Below are positions 56,612 to 64,000 of a stretch of DNA of 64,000 bases, in pieces; position 1 is the stretch's first letter; each line of letters starts with the position of its first letter. Below the pieces are notes generated by a model that did no database searches, had not been told where the DNA came from, and saw nothing but the letters and a program-made list of their open reading frames with translations. The stretch lies in assembly GCF_000192745.1 (NCBI RefSeq), contig NC_015259.1, positions 426,001-490,000 on the forward strand, given 5' to 3'. The position numbers and the translations under genes were made by a program. This DNA comes from Polymorphum gilvum SL003B-26A1. Its GTDB lineage: Bacteria > Pseudomonadota > Alphaproteobacteria > Rhizobiales > Stappiaceae.

Positions 56612-57685
56612 ATGCTGGCGCAAGCAAAACTCGACACGCTGCTGGCCCGGTTCGCCGAGATCGAACATCGCATGTCGTCGAATCCGGACGCCGCGACCTA
56701 CGTCAGGCTGTCGCGCGAATATTCCGACCTGGAGCCGCTGGTGGCCCGGGTGCGCGCGCTGCGCAGGGCCGAGGCGGAACTGGCCGACGCCGAGGCGCTG
56801 CTGGAGGATTCGGTCGGCGATCCGGACATGGCCGAGCTCGCCGAGGCCGAGCGCGAGGCGCTGGCCGCGCGGGTGGAGGCGCTGACCCAGGAGGTGCGCA
56901 TCGGCCTGTTGCCGAAGGATTCCGCCGACACCAACGACGCCATCCTGGAAGTGCGCGCCGGCACCGGCGGCGACGAGGCGGCGCTATTCGCCGGCGATCT
57001 GTTCCGCATGTACCAGCGCTACGCCGACCTGAAGGGCTGGAAGGTGGAGATCCTGTCGGCCAGCGAGGGCGAGATGGGCGGCTTCAAGGAGGTGATCGCG
57101 TCGGTGTCGGGCGAGAACGTGTTTGCCCGGCTGAAGTTCGAATCCGGCGTGCACCGGGTCCAGCGCGTGCCGGAGACGGAGTCGGGTGGCCGCATCCACA
57201 CCTCGGCGGCGACGGTCGCAGTGCTGCCGCAGGCGGAGGACGTCGACATCGACGTCCACGACTCGGATCTGCGGATCGACACCTACCGCGCCTCGGGCGC
57301 CGGCGGCCAGCACGTCAACACCACCGATTCGGCCGTGCGCATCACCCACCTGCCGACCGGCATCGTCGTCGCCGTGCAGGACGAACGCTCGCAGCACAAG
57401 AACAAGGCCAAGGCGATGCAGCTGCTGCGCGCCAAGATCTACGACGCCGAGCGCGAGAAGGCGGCCAGCGAGCGCACCGAGGCGCGCCGCCTGCAGGTCG
57501 GCTCCGGCGACCGCTCGGAGCGCATCCGCACCTACAACTTCCCGCAGGGACGGGTCACCGATCACCGCATCGGCCTGACGCTGTACAAGCTCGACCAGGT
57601 GATCTCCGGCGAGGCGCTCGACGAGGTCATCGACGCCTTGACCATGGACCACCAGGCGAGCTTGCTCGCCGCGGAAGAGGCGTGA
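56612..57685 (+). CDS. prfA: Peptide chain release factor 1
   Basis: The 357-residue class I release factor reads UAA and UAG. The catalytic GGQ is at 231-233 ([15 protein letters not shown]), and this Gln is the substrate of the PrmC encoded just downstream. The N-terminal coiled coil and the domain 2 region are complete. The ATG at 56612 has AAGGAG somewhat far upstream. Confidence 0.97.
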   Translation: MLAQAKLDTLLARFAEIEHRMSSNPDAATYVRLSREYSDLEPLVARVRALRRAEAELADAEALLEDSVGDPDMAELAEAEREALAARVEALTQEVRIGLLPKDSADTNDAILEVRAGTGGDEAALFAGDLFRMYQRYADLKGWKVEILSASEGEMGGFKEVIASVSGENVFARLKFESGVHRVQRVPETESGGRIHTSAATVAVLPQAEDVDIDVHDSDLRIDTYRASGAGGQHVNTTDSAVRITHLPTGIVVAVQDERSQHKNKAKAMQLLRAKIYDAEREKAASERTEARRLQVGSGDRSERIRTYNFPQGRVTDHRIGLTLYKLDQVISGEALDEVIDALTMDHQASLLAAEEA

Positions 57686-57686
57686 G

Positions 57687-58532
57687 GTGAAGCTCGGCGC
57701 GCTCTATCGGGAGCTGCGCGACGCGCTGCGCCGGGCCGGCGTCGACACGCCCGAACTCGACGCGCGCATGCTCACGGCGGACGCTGCCGGCCTGTCGCCG
57801 GGCGACATCGTCCTGCGCGAAGACGCCGAGGTCGACCCGGCCCGCGAGGCGCTGGCGCGCGCCCATGTGGCGGCCCGCTGCGGCGGCACGCCGGTCGGCC
57901 GCATCCTCGGCCGGCGCGAATTCTGGGGCCTGGAGCTTTCCCTGTCGCCGGCGACGCTGGAGCCCAGACCGGACACCGAAACCCTGGTCGAGGCGGTTCT
58001 GGCACGCGCGGGCGGTGAGGCGGCGCCAGTCCTGGCGGACATCGGCACGGGCAGCGGCGCGATCGCCATCGCCGTGCTGACGGCGCTGCCCGAGGCGTGC
58101 GCGGTGGCGACCGACATCTCCCTTGAGGCGCTGGCGACGGCGCGGGCGAACGCGCTTCGTCACGGCGTCGACGGCCGCATGCTGTTCGTGCAGGGCAGCT
58201 ACGGCGCGCCGCTCGGCGCGGGCTTCGACTGGATCGTCAGCAATCCGCCCTACATCGCCAGCGCCGAGGTCGACCGGCTCGCTCGCGAGGTGCGCGAGCA
58301 CGACCCGCGCCGCGCGCTCGACGGCGGCGCGGACGGTCTCGACGCCTATCGGGCGATCGTTCCCGCAGCGCGGCACAGCCTGCGCCCGGGCGGGCGGCTG
58401 GCTGTCGAGATCGGCGCCGATCAAGGCGCTGAGGTCGCGGAGCTGATGGCCGAAAACGGCTTTTTCGACGTTGAAATCATTCGCGATCTCGCCGGCAGGC
58501 CGCGCGTGGTCAGCGGCTGCCGGGCGAGGTGA
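57687..58532 (+). CDS. prmC: Release factor glutamine methyltransferase PrmC
   Basis: The 281-residue SAM enzyme methylates the GGQ glutamine of release factors. Catalytic NPPY is at 186-189 (IVSNPPYIAS), and SAM motif ADIGTGSGAIAIA is near 114. GTG start at 57687, one base after the prfA stop, so they are coupled. Length is normal. Confidence 0.96.
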   Translation: MKLGALYRELRDALRRAGVDTPELDARMLTADAAGLSPGDIVLREDAEVDPAREALARAHVAARCGGTPVGRILGRREFWGLELSLSPATLEPRPDTETLVEAVLARAGGEAAPVLADIGTGSGAIAIAVLTALPEACAVATDISLEALATARANALRHGVDGRMLFVQGSYGAPLGAGFDWIVSNPPYIASAEVDRLAREVREHDPRRALDGGADGLDAYRAIVPAARHSLRPGGRLAVEIGADQGAEVAELMAENGFFDVEIIRDLAGRPRVVSGCRAR

Positions 58533-58918
58533 GCGGGGTTTTTCGCACAAGCCGAAAAAACGCTTGGAAATCCGCCCGGAACCGGTTAGGTTCACCTCGC
58601 CGAAGCCGGAATGATGTGATCGGGGCCAACGGGGCTTGCCTAATTGGCGTCCAGCCTTCTAGGGAGCGGTAGGCCGAGCGATCACGACGTGTTTTGGAAA
58701 TCGTAGCCTTTCAGACTATCCGGAAGATCGGTCCGTCGCAGAATATGGCGAATGCGTCCACCGCAACAGCGGCCGGATGCGGTTCGCATCGCGTTTTGCG
58801 GTATGGCGGCCGTGTTTCCAGCGGTTGGGTCTGGCGCTGCTTTGGCAGCCGGTTATAGATTATCGCAATGACTGGCCGGCGTTGAGTCGGTCGCCGTTCC
58901 TTAAGAGAAAACGGCAGG
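58533..58918 (+). other. Long leader region before the DUF4167 gene
   Basis: The 386 bp contain no supported gene. Visible items are an A/T hairpin at 58537-58559 just after prmC, a possible promoter TTGGAA-16-TTAGGT near 58563-58590, and a stable GATGCG/CGCATC hairpin with 3-nt loop near 58776-58790 inside a GC-rich imperfect palindrome. If the promoter is real, the DUF4167 messenger has a leader of over 300 nt. No known riboswitch was recognised. Confidence 0.35.
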
Positions 58919-59755
58919 ATGAGACCAGGAAATCAGAACAAACAGCGTATGCGGAGTCGGGGCCGCAAGGGACCGAATCCGCTCAGCCGGGCCTATGAAT
59001 CCAACGGTCCGGACGTGAAGATCCGTGGTACGGCTCTGCATATCGCCGAGAAGTACCAGCAGCTTGCGCGCGATGCCCAGGCTTCCGGCGATCGGGTCAT
59101 GTCTGAGAACTACTTCCAGCATGCCGAACACTATTACCGTATCGTGGCGGCCGCCCAGCCCAACCTGCCTGCGGGCAGTCCGGGACTGCGCTTCGACAAC
59201 GGCCAGGACGAGGACGACCTCGAACTGGCGACACCGGAGCGCTCGGAGCGATCCGACAGGCCTGAGCGGTCGGAACGGACGGATCGACCGGAGCGCCAGG
59301 ACCGCCGTGACCGGCCCGAACGGTCCGAACGGCCGGAGAGGACAGAGCGGCCGGAGCGCCTTGAGCGGCCCGCCCGACACGCGGACCTCGTCACCACGGA
59401 TTCCCCGCAGCCGTTCATCGACCATATGCCGGGCATCGACCTCAACGGGAACCTGAACGGTCATGCCGTCGCGGAGGTCGCCGAGCACGCGGGGGCCGAT
59501 GTGGACGACCAGTCCGAGGGTGACGAGACCAAGCCGCGTCGGCGCCTGCGCGGCACGCGCGGTCGCGGCATGCGCCGGACTGGCGACGGTTCGCCCGAGA
59601 CGCAGGCCCAGGGCAGCGGCGGGCCGGACGAAGATGCACCGGCTGGCGACGGAGGGGACGAGGCACCCAAGGCGCGCGCGCGCCGCACGCCGCGACCCCG
59701 CCGCGCCAAGGATGCGGAGGGCGATGCCGAAGCCGTCGCTGCCGGCGACGCCTGA
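58919..59755 (+). CDS. DUF4167 domain-containing protein with Arg/Glu repeat
   Basis: This is a 278-residue basic protein. The N-terminal DUF4167 domain (about 8-90) has RGRKGPNPLSRAYESNGPDVKIRGTALHIAEKY in outline, found only in Alphaproteobacteria. Residues 107-152 are a low-complexity RPER/SERSD repeat and the tail is Arg/Asp/Ala rich. An RNA- or ribosome-related role is often guessed for the family but not proven. GGCAGG precedes ATG 58919. Confidence 0.88.
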   Translation: MRPGNQNKQRMRSRGRKGPNPLSRAYESNGPDVKIRGTALHIAEKYQQLARDAQASGDRVMSENYFQHAEHYYRIVAAAQPNLPAGSPGLRFDNGQDEDDLELATPERSERSDRPERSERTDRPERQDRRDRPERSERPERTERPERLERPARHADLVTTDSPQPFIDHMPGIDLNGNLNGHAVAEVAEHAGADVDDQSEGDETKPRRRLRGTRGRGMRRTGDGSPETQAQGSGGPDEDAPAGDGGDEAPKARARRTPRPRRAKDAEGDAEAVAAGDA

Positions 59756-59789
59756 GTGCCACTGCACTTCGATCGAGGCCATCATCATG

Positions 59790-59819
59790 CGGCGCCCCTC
59801 GGGGCGCCGTCAGCTTTTT
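59790..59819 (+). terminator. Terminator after the DUF4167 gene
   Basis: Perfect 9-bp palindrome CGGCGCCCC/GGGGCGCCG (59790-59798, 59801-59809) followed by TCAGCTTTTT. It lies 34 bp after the stop. A near-copy stands 204 bp downstream. Confidence 0.75.
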
Positions 59820-59838
59820 GACGACCCGCCTCTCCGGT

Positions 59839-59968
59839 GTCGTCCCGGCCAAGTGCAGCGCGAGCCGGGATCGAAGAGCCTGAAGCCCATCCCATTTCAT
59901 CAAGATAATAACGGAGATGCCCCGGCTCACCGATCCCACATCTCCGCTTCGCGGCGTGCGGGATGACG
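59839..59968 (-). repeat. Dispersed intergenic repeat, copy A (about 130 bp)
   Basis: Read on the minus strand it starts CGTCATCCCGCACGC and ends CCGGGACGAC, so its ends are inverted repeats. The same roughly 130-bp sequence in the other orientation is at 62924-63053. The first 50 bp and the last 40 bp are clearly similar and the middle is divergent. It contains no coding frame. Confidence 0.75.
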
Positions 59969-59993
59969 CGTTGGAGGTTTGTCCGCAGTCTGG

Positions 59994-60016
59994 CGGCGCC
60001 CTCGGGGCGCCGTTTT
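59994..60016 (+). terminator. Second GGCGCC hairpin with T-run
   Basis: CGGCGCCC/GGGCGCCG (59994-60001, 60005-60012) followed by TTTT. It is almost the same hairpin as at 59790-59809, but no gene ends between them; only repeat copy A lies there. Confidence 0.6.
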
Positions 60017-60116
60017 CGTTTTCGGCGGAGCGCCCGTCTTTGACCGCCGGCTCGTGGCGGCAAGCTTCGAGCAACCATCTCCGGTCAGGAAAAATCCGGA
60101 GTTGCCGCCCGCCCCT

Positions 60117-60144
60117 CTTTTGTTGTCGGATTGCAACACTATAT
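60117..60144 (+). promoter_or_regulatory. Possible heat-shock promoter of clpB
   Basis: CTTTTG (60117-60122), a 16-nt spacer and CTATAT (60139-60144) followed by CG resemble the alphaproteobacterial RpoH consensus (CTTG and CYTATnT). It lies 104 bp before the clpB start. The match is moderate and rests mainly on clpB being a heat-shock gene. Confidence 0.4.
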
Positions 60145-60247
60145 CGAAGTGGCGATCCGAAAGGGTCGTTCGGATGCCCAGGTTCTGGGGTCCGCAATCC
60201 GACACGCTGGCCATGCTTCGGGTGGTCCGGCGCCAAGGAGGTTGAGG

Positions 60248-62845
60248 ATGAATTTCGACAAATACACTGAACGTGCCCGCGGCTTCATTCAGTCCGCGCA
60301 GACCCATGCGCTCGGTCGGGGGCATCAGCAGTTCGCACCCGAACATGTTCTCAAAGTTTTGCTCGACGATCCGGAAGGCCTTGCCGCCGGCTTGATCGAG
60401 CGCGCCGGAGGCCGGGCGCGCGAGGCGCTTGCCGAGGTCGAGCGCGTGCTCGACAAGATGCCCAAGGTGACGGGCGGCTCCGGCCAGCTCTACATGGCGC
60501 CGGCCATGGCGCGCTTCTTCGACCAGGTCGAGAAGCTGGCGGAAAAGGCTGGCGATTCCTTCGTCACCGTCGAACGCATGCTGCTGGCGCTGGCCATGGA
60601 CGGCGACAGCGACGCCGGCAAGCTGCTCGCCCGGGCCGGTGTGACGCCGACCGCACTCAACCAGGCGGTCAATTCGCTGCGCAAGGGCCGCACCGCCGAT
60701 TCGGCGAGCGCCGAGAGCCAGTACGACGCCCTGAAGAAATACGCCCGCGACCTGACTCAGGCGGCGCGCGACGGCAAGCTCGACCCGGTCATCGGCCGCG
60801 ACGAGGAGATCCGCCGCACCATCCAGGTGCTGTCGCGCCGGACCAAGAACAATCCCGTGCTGATCGGCGAGCCGGGCGTCGGCAAGACCGCCATCGCGGA
60901 GGGCCTGGCGCTCAGGATCGTCAACGGCGACGTGCCCGAATCGCTGAAGGACAAGCAGCTGCTCGCCCTCGACATGGGCGCGCTGATCGCCGGTGCCAAG
61001 TACCGCGGCGAATTCGAAGAGCGTCTGAAGGCGATCCTGTCGGAGGTGCAGTCGGCCGCCGGCGGCGTGGTGCTGTTCATCGACGAGATGCACACGCTGG
61101 TCGGCGCCGGCAAGGCGGAAGGCGCGATGGACGCCTCCAACCTCCTGAAGCCGGCGCTCGCCCGCGGCGAGCTGCATTGCGTCGGCGCGACCACGCTCGA
61201 CGAATACCGCAAGCACGTGGAAAAGGACGCCGCGCTCGCCCGCCGGTTCCAGCCGGTGTTCGTCGACGAGCCGACGGTGGAAGACACGATTTCGATCCTG
61301 CGCGGCATCAAGGAGAAATACGAGCTGCACCATGGCGTGCGCATCACCGATTCGGCGATCGTGTCGGCGGCGACGCTGTCCAACCGCTACATCACCGACC
61401 GCTTCCTGCCGGACAAGGCGATCGACCTGGTCGACGAGGCCGCCAGCCGGCTGCGCATGCAGGTGGATTCGAAGCCCGAGGAGCTCGATGAGCTCGACCG
61501 GCGTATCATCCAGATCAAGATCGAGCGCGAGGCGCTGAAGAAGGAAAGCGATCCGGCGGCGCAGGACCGGCTCGGCAAGCTGGAGAAGGAACTGACCGAG
61601 CTTGAGGAGGAGTCGGACGCGCTGACCCGCCGCTGGCAGGGCGAGAAGGAGAAGCTGAGTTCCGAGCAGAAGCTCAAGGAGCAGCTCGACCAGGCGCGCA
61701 TCGACCTGGAGAAGGCGCAGCGCCAGGGCGACCTCGCGCGTGCCGGCGAACTTGCCTACGGCGTCATCCCGGAGCTGGAGCGCAAGCTCGCCGAGGGTGT
61801 CGCGAGCGGCGACAAGGGCGCCATGCTCGATGAGGCCGTGACGCCGAATCACATCGCCCAGGTGGTGTCGAAATGGACCGGCATCCCGGTCGACAAGATG
61901 CTGGAGGGCGAGCGGGAGAAGCTGCTGCGCATGGAGGACGATCTCGCCAGGCGGGTCGTCGGTCAGGCGGAGGCGATCCACGCCGTCTCTACCGCGGTGC
62001 GCCGGGCGCGCGCCGGGCTGCAGGATCCGAACCGGCCGATCGGCTCGTTCATGTTCCTCGGCCCGACCGGCGTCGGCAAGACCGAACTGACCAAGGCGCT
62101 CGCCGCCTTCCTGTTCGACGACGACACCGCGATGGTCAGGATCGACATGTCGGAGTTCATGGAGAAGCACTCCGTCGCCCGCCTGATCGGCGCGCCTCCG
62201 GGCTACGTCGGCTACGAGGAGGGCGGCGCGCTGACCGAGGCGGTGCGGCGCCGACCCTACCAGGTCGTGCTGTTCGACGAGATCGAGAAGGCGCATCCGG
62301 ACGTGTTCAACGTGCTGCTGCAGGTTCTCGACGACGGCCGGCTGACCGACGGCCAAGGCCGTACCGTGGATTTCCGCAACACGCTGATCATCATGACCTC
62401 GAACCTCGGCGCCGAATACCTGGCCAGCCAGCCGGAGGGGCAGGACTCGGATGCGGTGCGCGGCGAGGTCATGGCAGTGGTGCGCGGGCATTTCCGACCC
62501 GAATTCCTCAACCGGCTCGACGAGATCGTGCTGTTCCACCGTCTGCAGCGCAGCCAGATGGCCTCGATCGTGGCGATCCAGCTGGAACGGCTGCGGGCCC
62601 TGCTCGCCGACCGCAAGATCGAGCTGCAGCTCGACGACGGCGCGATCGGCTGGCTGTCGCAGAAGGGCTACGATCCGGCCTATGGCGCGCGCCCGCTCAA
62701 GCGCGTGATCCAGAAGGAAGTGCAGGACCCGCTGGCCGAGAAGATCCTCGGCGGGGAGATCGTCGACGGCCAGCGGGTGACTGTCTCCGCCGGCGTCGAC
62801 CGGCTGGTGTTCACCACCGAAACGCCGGCCTCGGCGGCGGCCTGA
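60248..62845 (+). CDS. clpB: ATP-dependent disaggregase ClpB
   Basis: The 865-residue AAA+ chaperone has an N domain (1-145), AAA1 with Walker [10 protein letters not shown] at 207-215, a middle coiled-coil domain at about 410-525 (Lys/Glu rich, [18 protein letters not shown]), and AAA2 with Walker [10 protein letters not shown] at 605-613. It rescues aggregated proteins with DnaK. ATG 60248 (MNFDKYTER) preceded by GGAGG. The gene is flanked by two inverted copies of an intergenic repeat. Confidence 0.98.
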   Translation: MNFDKYTERARGFIQSAQTHALGRGHQQFAPEHVLKVLLDDPEGLAAGLIERAGGRAREALAEVERVLDKMPKVTGGSGQLYMAPAMARFFDQVEKLAEKAGDSFVTVERMLLALAMDGDSDAGKLLARAGVTPTALNQAVNSLRKGRTADSASAESQYDALKKYARDLTQAARDGKLDPVIGRDEEIRRTIQVLSRRTKNNPVLIGEPGVGKTAIAEGLALRIVNGDVPESLKDKQLLALDMGALIAGAKYRGEFEERLKAILSEVQSAAGGVVLFIDEMHTLVGAGKAEGAMDASNLLKPALARGELHCVGATTLDEYRKHVEKDAALARRFQPVFVDEPTVEDTISILRGIKEKYELHHGVRITDSAIVSAATLSNRYITDRFLPDKAIDLVDEAASRLRMQVDSKPEELDELDRRIIQIKIEREALKKESDPAAQDRLGKLEKELTELEEESDALTRRWQGEKEKLSSEQKLKEQLDQARIDLEKAQRQGDLARAGELAYGVIPELERKLAEGVASGDKGAMLDEAVTPNHIAQVVSKWTGIPVDKMLEGEREKLLRMEDDLARRVVGQAEAIHAVSTAVRRARAGLQDPNRPIGSFMFLGPTGVGKTELTKALAAFLFDDDTAMVRIDMSEFMEKHSVARLIGAPPGYVGYEEGGALTEAVRRRPYQVVLFDEIEKAHPDVFNVLLQVLDDGRLTDGQGRTVDFRNTLIIMTSNLGAEYLASQPEGQDSDAVRGEVMAVVRGHFRPEFLNRLDEIVLFHRLQRSQMASIVAIQLERLRALLADRKIELQLDDGAIGWLSQKGYDPAYGARPLKRVIQKEVQDPLAEKILGGEIVDGQRVTVSAGVDRLVFTTETPASAAA

Positions 62846-62871
62846 GCCGCCCGAGCCGCTGCGAGGGCAAC

Positions 62872-62898
62872 CGGCCCGGAGCCGCAAGCGCCGGGCCG
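62872..62898 (+). terminator. Hairpin after clpB
   Basis: CGGCCCGG/CCGGGCCG (62872-62879, 62891-62898) around an 11-nt loop, 26 bp after the clpB stop, without a T-run. A longer version of the same hairpin stands at 63088-63114, on the other side of repeat copy B. Confidence 0.45.
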
Positions 62899-62923
62899 TG
62901 AGGCCACTGACACGTCTCGCCTT

Positions 62924-63053
62924 CGTCATCCCGCACGCAGCGGAGCGCAGATGCGGGGCCGGTGAGCCGGGGTGTCGCTGTGCTCGCCCTGTCGAAAGCA
63001 ATGGGCCTTGGGCTCGCCGATCCCGGGCCTCGCGGGGCTCGCCCGGGATGACA
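62924..63053 (+). repeat. Dispersed intergenic repeat, copy B (about 130 bp)
   Basis: Starts CGTCATCCCGCACGCAG and ends CCCGGGATGAC; the ends are inverted repeats of each other. It is the inverted counterpart of 59839-59968, with the same length. It lies in the 291-bp gap between clpB and the M23 gene and has no coding frame. Confidence 0.75.
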
Positions 63054-63087
63054 TCGGAAGGGAATGCAGTCTTTGGCAACAAGCTGA

Positions 63088-63114
63088 CGGCCCGGCGCGG
63101 CAAGCGCCGGGCCG
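63088..63114 (+). terminator. Terminator-like hairpin between clpB and the M23 peptidase gene
   Basis: A 10-bp stem CGGCCCGGCG/CGCCGGGCCG (63088-63097, 63105-63114) followed by GTTTCGTTC on the plus strand. It lies between convergent genes. Confidence 0.55.
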
Positions 63115-63136
63115 GTTTCGTTCAAGGTCGGCGTCG

Positions 63137-64000
63137 TCAGCGCGCCGAGGCCAGGCGGGATGGCTTGAGGCCGCGGTCGAGCAGGGCGTCGATGCGGTCG
63201 CGTTCGCGCTCGAAGGCGACCAGCATGTCTCCCTCAAGCACCCGTCCGCGCGGCAGGCGGATGCGCATCGGGTCGACGTAGTGGTCGTTGACCTTGACCT
63301 CGTAGTGAAGGTGCGGGCCGGTAGACAGGCCGGTCGAGCCGACATAGCCGATGACCTGGCCCTGGTTGACCTTGACGCCCTCGGCGATTCCGGGCGCGAA
63401 GCCGGTCATGTGGCTGTAGGTGGTGACATAGCCGTTGGCGTGGCGCAGTTCGACGCGGCGGCCGTAGCCGGATACCCATTTCGCCTGGATCACCGTGCCG
63501 GCGCCGGACGCCATGATCGGCGTGCCCGATGTGGCGGACCAGTCGACGCCCGTGTGCATCTTCTGGAAGCCGTGGATGGGATGGCGGCGCATGCCGAAGC
63601 CGGAGCGGAAGCGACCGCCCGACAGCGGCTTGCGCATGAGGAACTTCTTCGCGCTGCGTCCGTTTTCGTCGTAATAGTCGACGGCGCCGTCGTCCGGCGT
63701 GCGGAAGCGGTAGAAGCGGCGCTGCGCCGAACCGGTGTTGAGCGCGGCATAGAGGATTTCGGCAGGCGTCTGGGCGTCCTCGCCCTCCAGGCCGTAGAAG
63801 ACCTCCAGCGAATCGCCGGGCTGGACGCGGGCGTTGAAATCGACGTCGTAGGAGAAGGCGCGCACCAGTTCGCCGATCAGTGGCTCGGGCACGTCCTGCT
63901 CCAGCGCGGTCTGGTAGATGCTGTCGTAGAGCGCCGGGGTCGGTCCGCCGTAGGAGATCCGGTCGGCTTCTGCGAAGGCGTCCGGCAGGAAGCTGGCCGG
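63137..64000 (-). CDS. M23 family metallopeptidase, 5'-truncated by the window edge
   Basis: The frame is open to the right edge, so only the C-terminal 287 residues are visible. The LytM/M23 domain has zinc ligands in HTGVD, the TYSHM segment and HLHYE, all intact, with GSTGLSTGPHLHYEV as the family hallmark. Upstream is an OapA/LysM-like region with GDSLEVFYG. It is a probable periplasmic peptidoglycan DD-endopeptidase. It converges on clpB. Confidence 0.92.
   Translation of the reverse strand, partial: PASFLPDAFAEADRISYGGPTPALYDSIYQTALEQDVPEPLIGELVRAFSYDVDFNARVQPGDSLEVFYGLEGEDAQTPAEILYAALNTGSAQRRFYRFRTPDDGAVDYYDENGRSAKKFLMRKPLSGGRFRSGFGMRRHPIHGFQKMHTGVDWSATSGTPIMASGAGTVIQAKWVSGYGRRVELRHANGYVTTYSHMTGFAPGIAEGVKVNQGQVIGYVGSTGLSTGPHLHYEVKVNDHYVDPMRIRLPRGRVLEGDMLVAFERERDRIDALLDRGLKPSRLASAR

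Noticed and set aside
62872..62898. Treating the GGCCCGG hairpin as a confident intrinsic terminator
   Set aside because: There is no T-run after it; it is kept only as a low-confidence hairpin and as part of the paired-hairpin observation.

Overview
This window is GC-rich chromosomal DNA from an alphaproteobacterium, most likely a member of the Hyphomicrobiales (Rhizobiales). The supporting evidence is the gene order ubiG-lysC-ptsP-prfA-prmC-DUF4167-clpB-M23 peptidase, the secA-parvulin-argJ-mutT block, alphaproteobacterial marker families (DUF2794, DUF1178, DUF4167, NDUFAF5-like methyltransferase), a class I PHA synthase, and a probable methylsuccinyl-CoA dehydrogenase of the ethylmalonyl-CoA pathway. 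I cannot name the genus. I saw no integrase, transposase, prophage, CRISPR array or defence island; this is mostly core genome.

Layout. 1-2.9 kb: AsmA-family gene cut by the window edge and split by a frameshift. 2.9-11 kb: carbon-phosphorus lyase operon on the minus strand (phnGHIJKL, a 2H phosphoesterase, phnM, phnN), with the divergent repressor gene phnF and a 10-bp inverted repeat between them. No phnCDE transporter is present here. 11-19 kb: CYTH-CHAD protein, cupin, tRNA-Leu(CAA), VTT (DedA/SNARE-like) protein, dsbB, small membrane protein, metallopeptidase, ppa, secreted hypothetical, GNAT, a candidate structured small RNA, DUF2794 and a Bax-inhibitor-1 protein. 19-29.6 kb: a YbbAP-type ABC pair divergent from a TesA-like esterase, aldo/keto reductase, thpR, membrane protein, YkvA, mcd-like dehydrogenase, YihY/BrkB and EamA. 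29.7-38.8 kb: chemoreceptor, ferredoxin reductase-like oxidoreductase, hydrolase, sugar kinase, L,D-transpeptidase, a class III cyclase with altered active-site residues, GtrA and a glycosyltransferase. 38.9-48.6 kb: secA, parvulin, argJ, mutT, Flp pilin, NDUFAF5-like methyltransferase, comF, grxC, nitrilase and DUF1178. 48.7-51.3 kb: phasin-like gene divergent from phaC. 51.3-64 kb: hydrolase, ubiG, lysC, ptsP, prfA, prmC, DUF4167, clpB and a truncated M23 peptidase.

The most unusual signals are not proteins. First, short tandem arrays (11-16 bp units) recur in intergenic spacers, and in several cases the first unit contains the stop codon of the upstream gene (the hydrolase at 33201, the kinase at 35124, grxC, phaC). 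Second, two inverted copies of a roughly 130-bp repeat flank clpB, and each copy lies between two near-identical terminator-like hairpins. Third, a minus-strand promoter-stem-terminator arrangement at 17.4-17.6 kb looks like an unannotated small RNA. Everything was read by eye from the sequence; no alignment or folding program was run.
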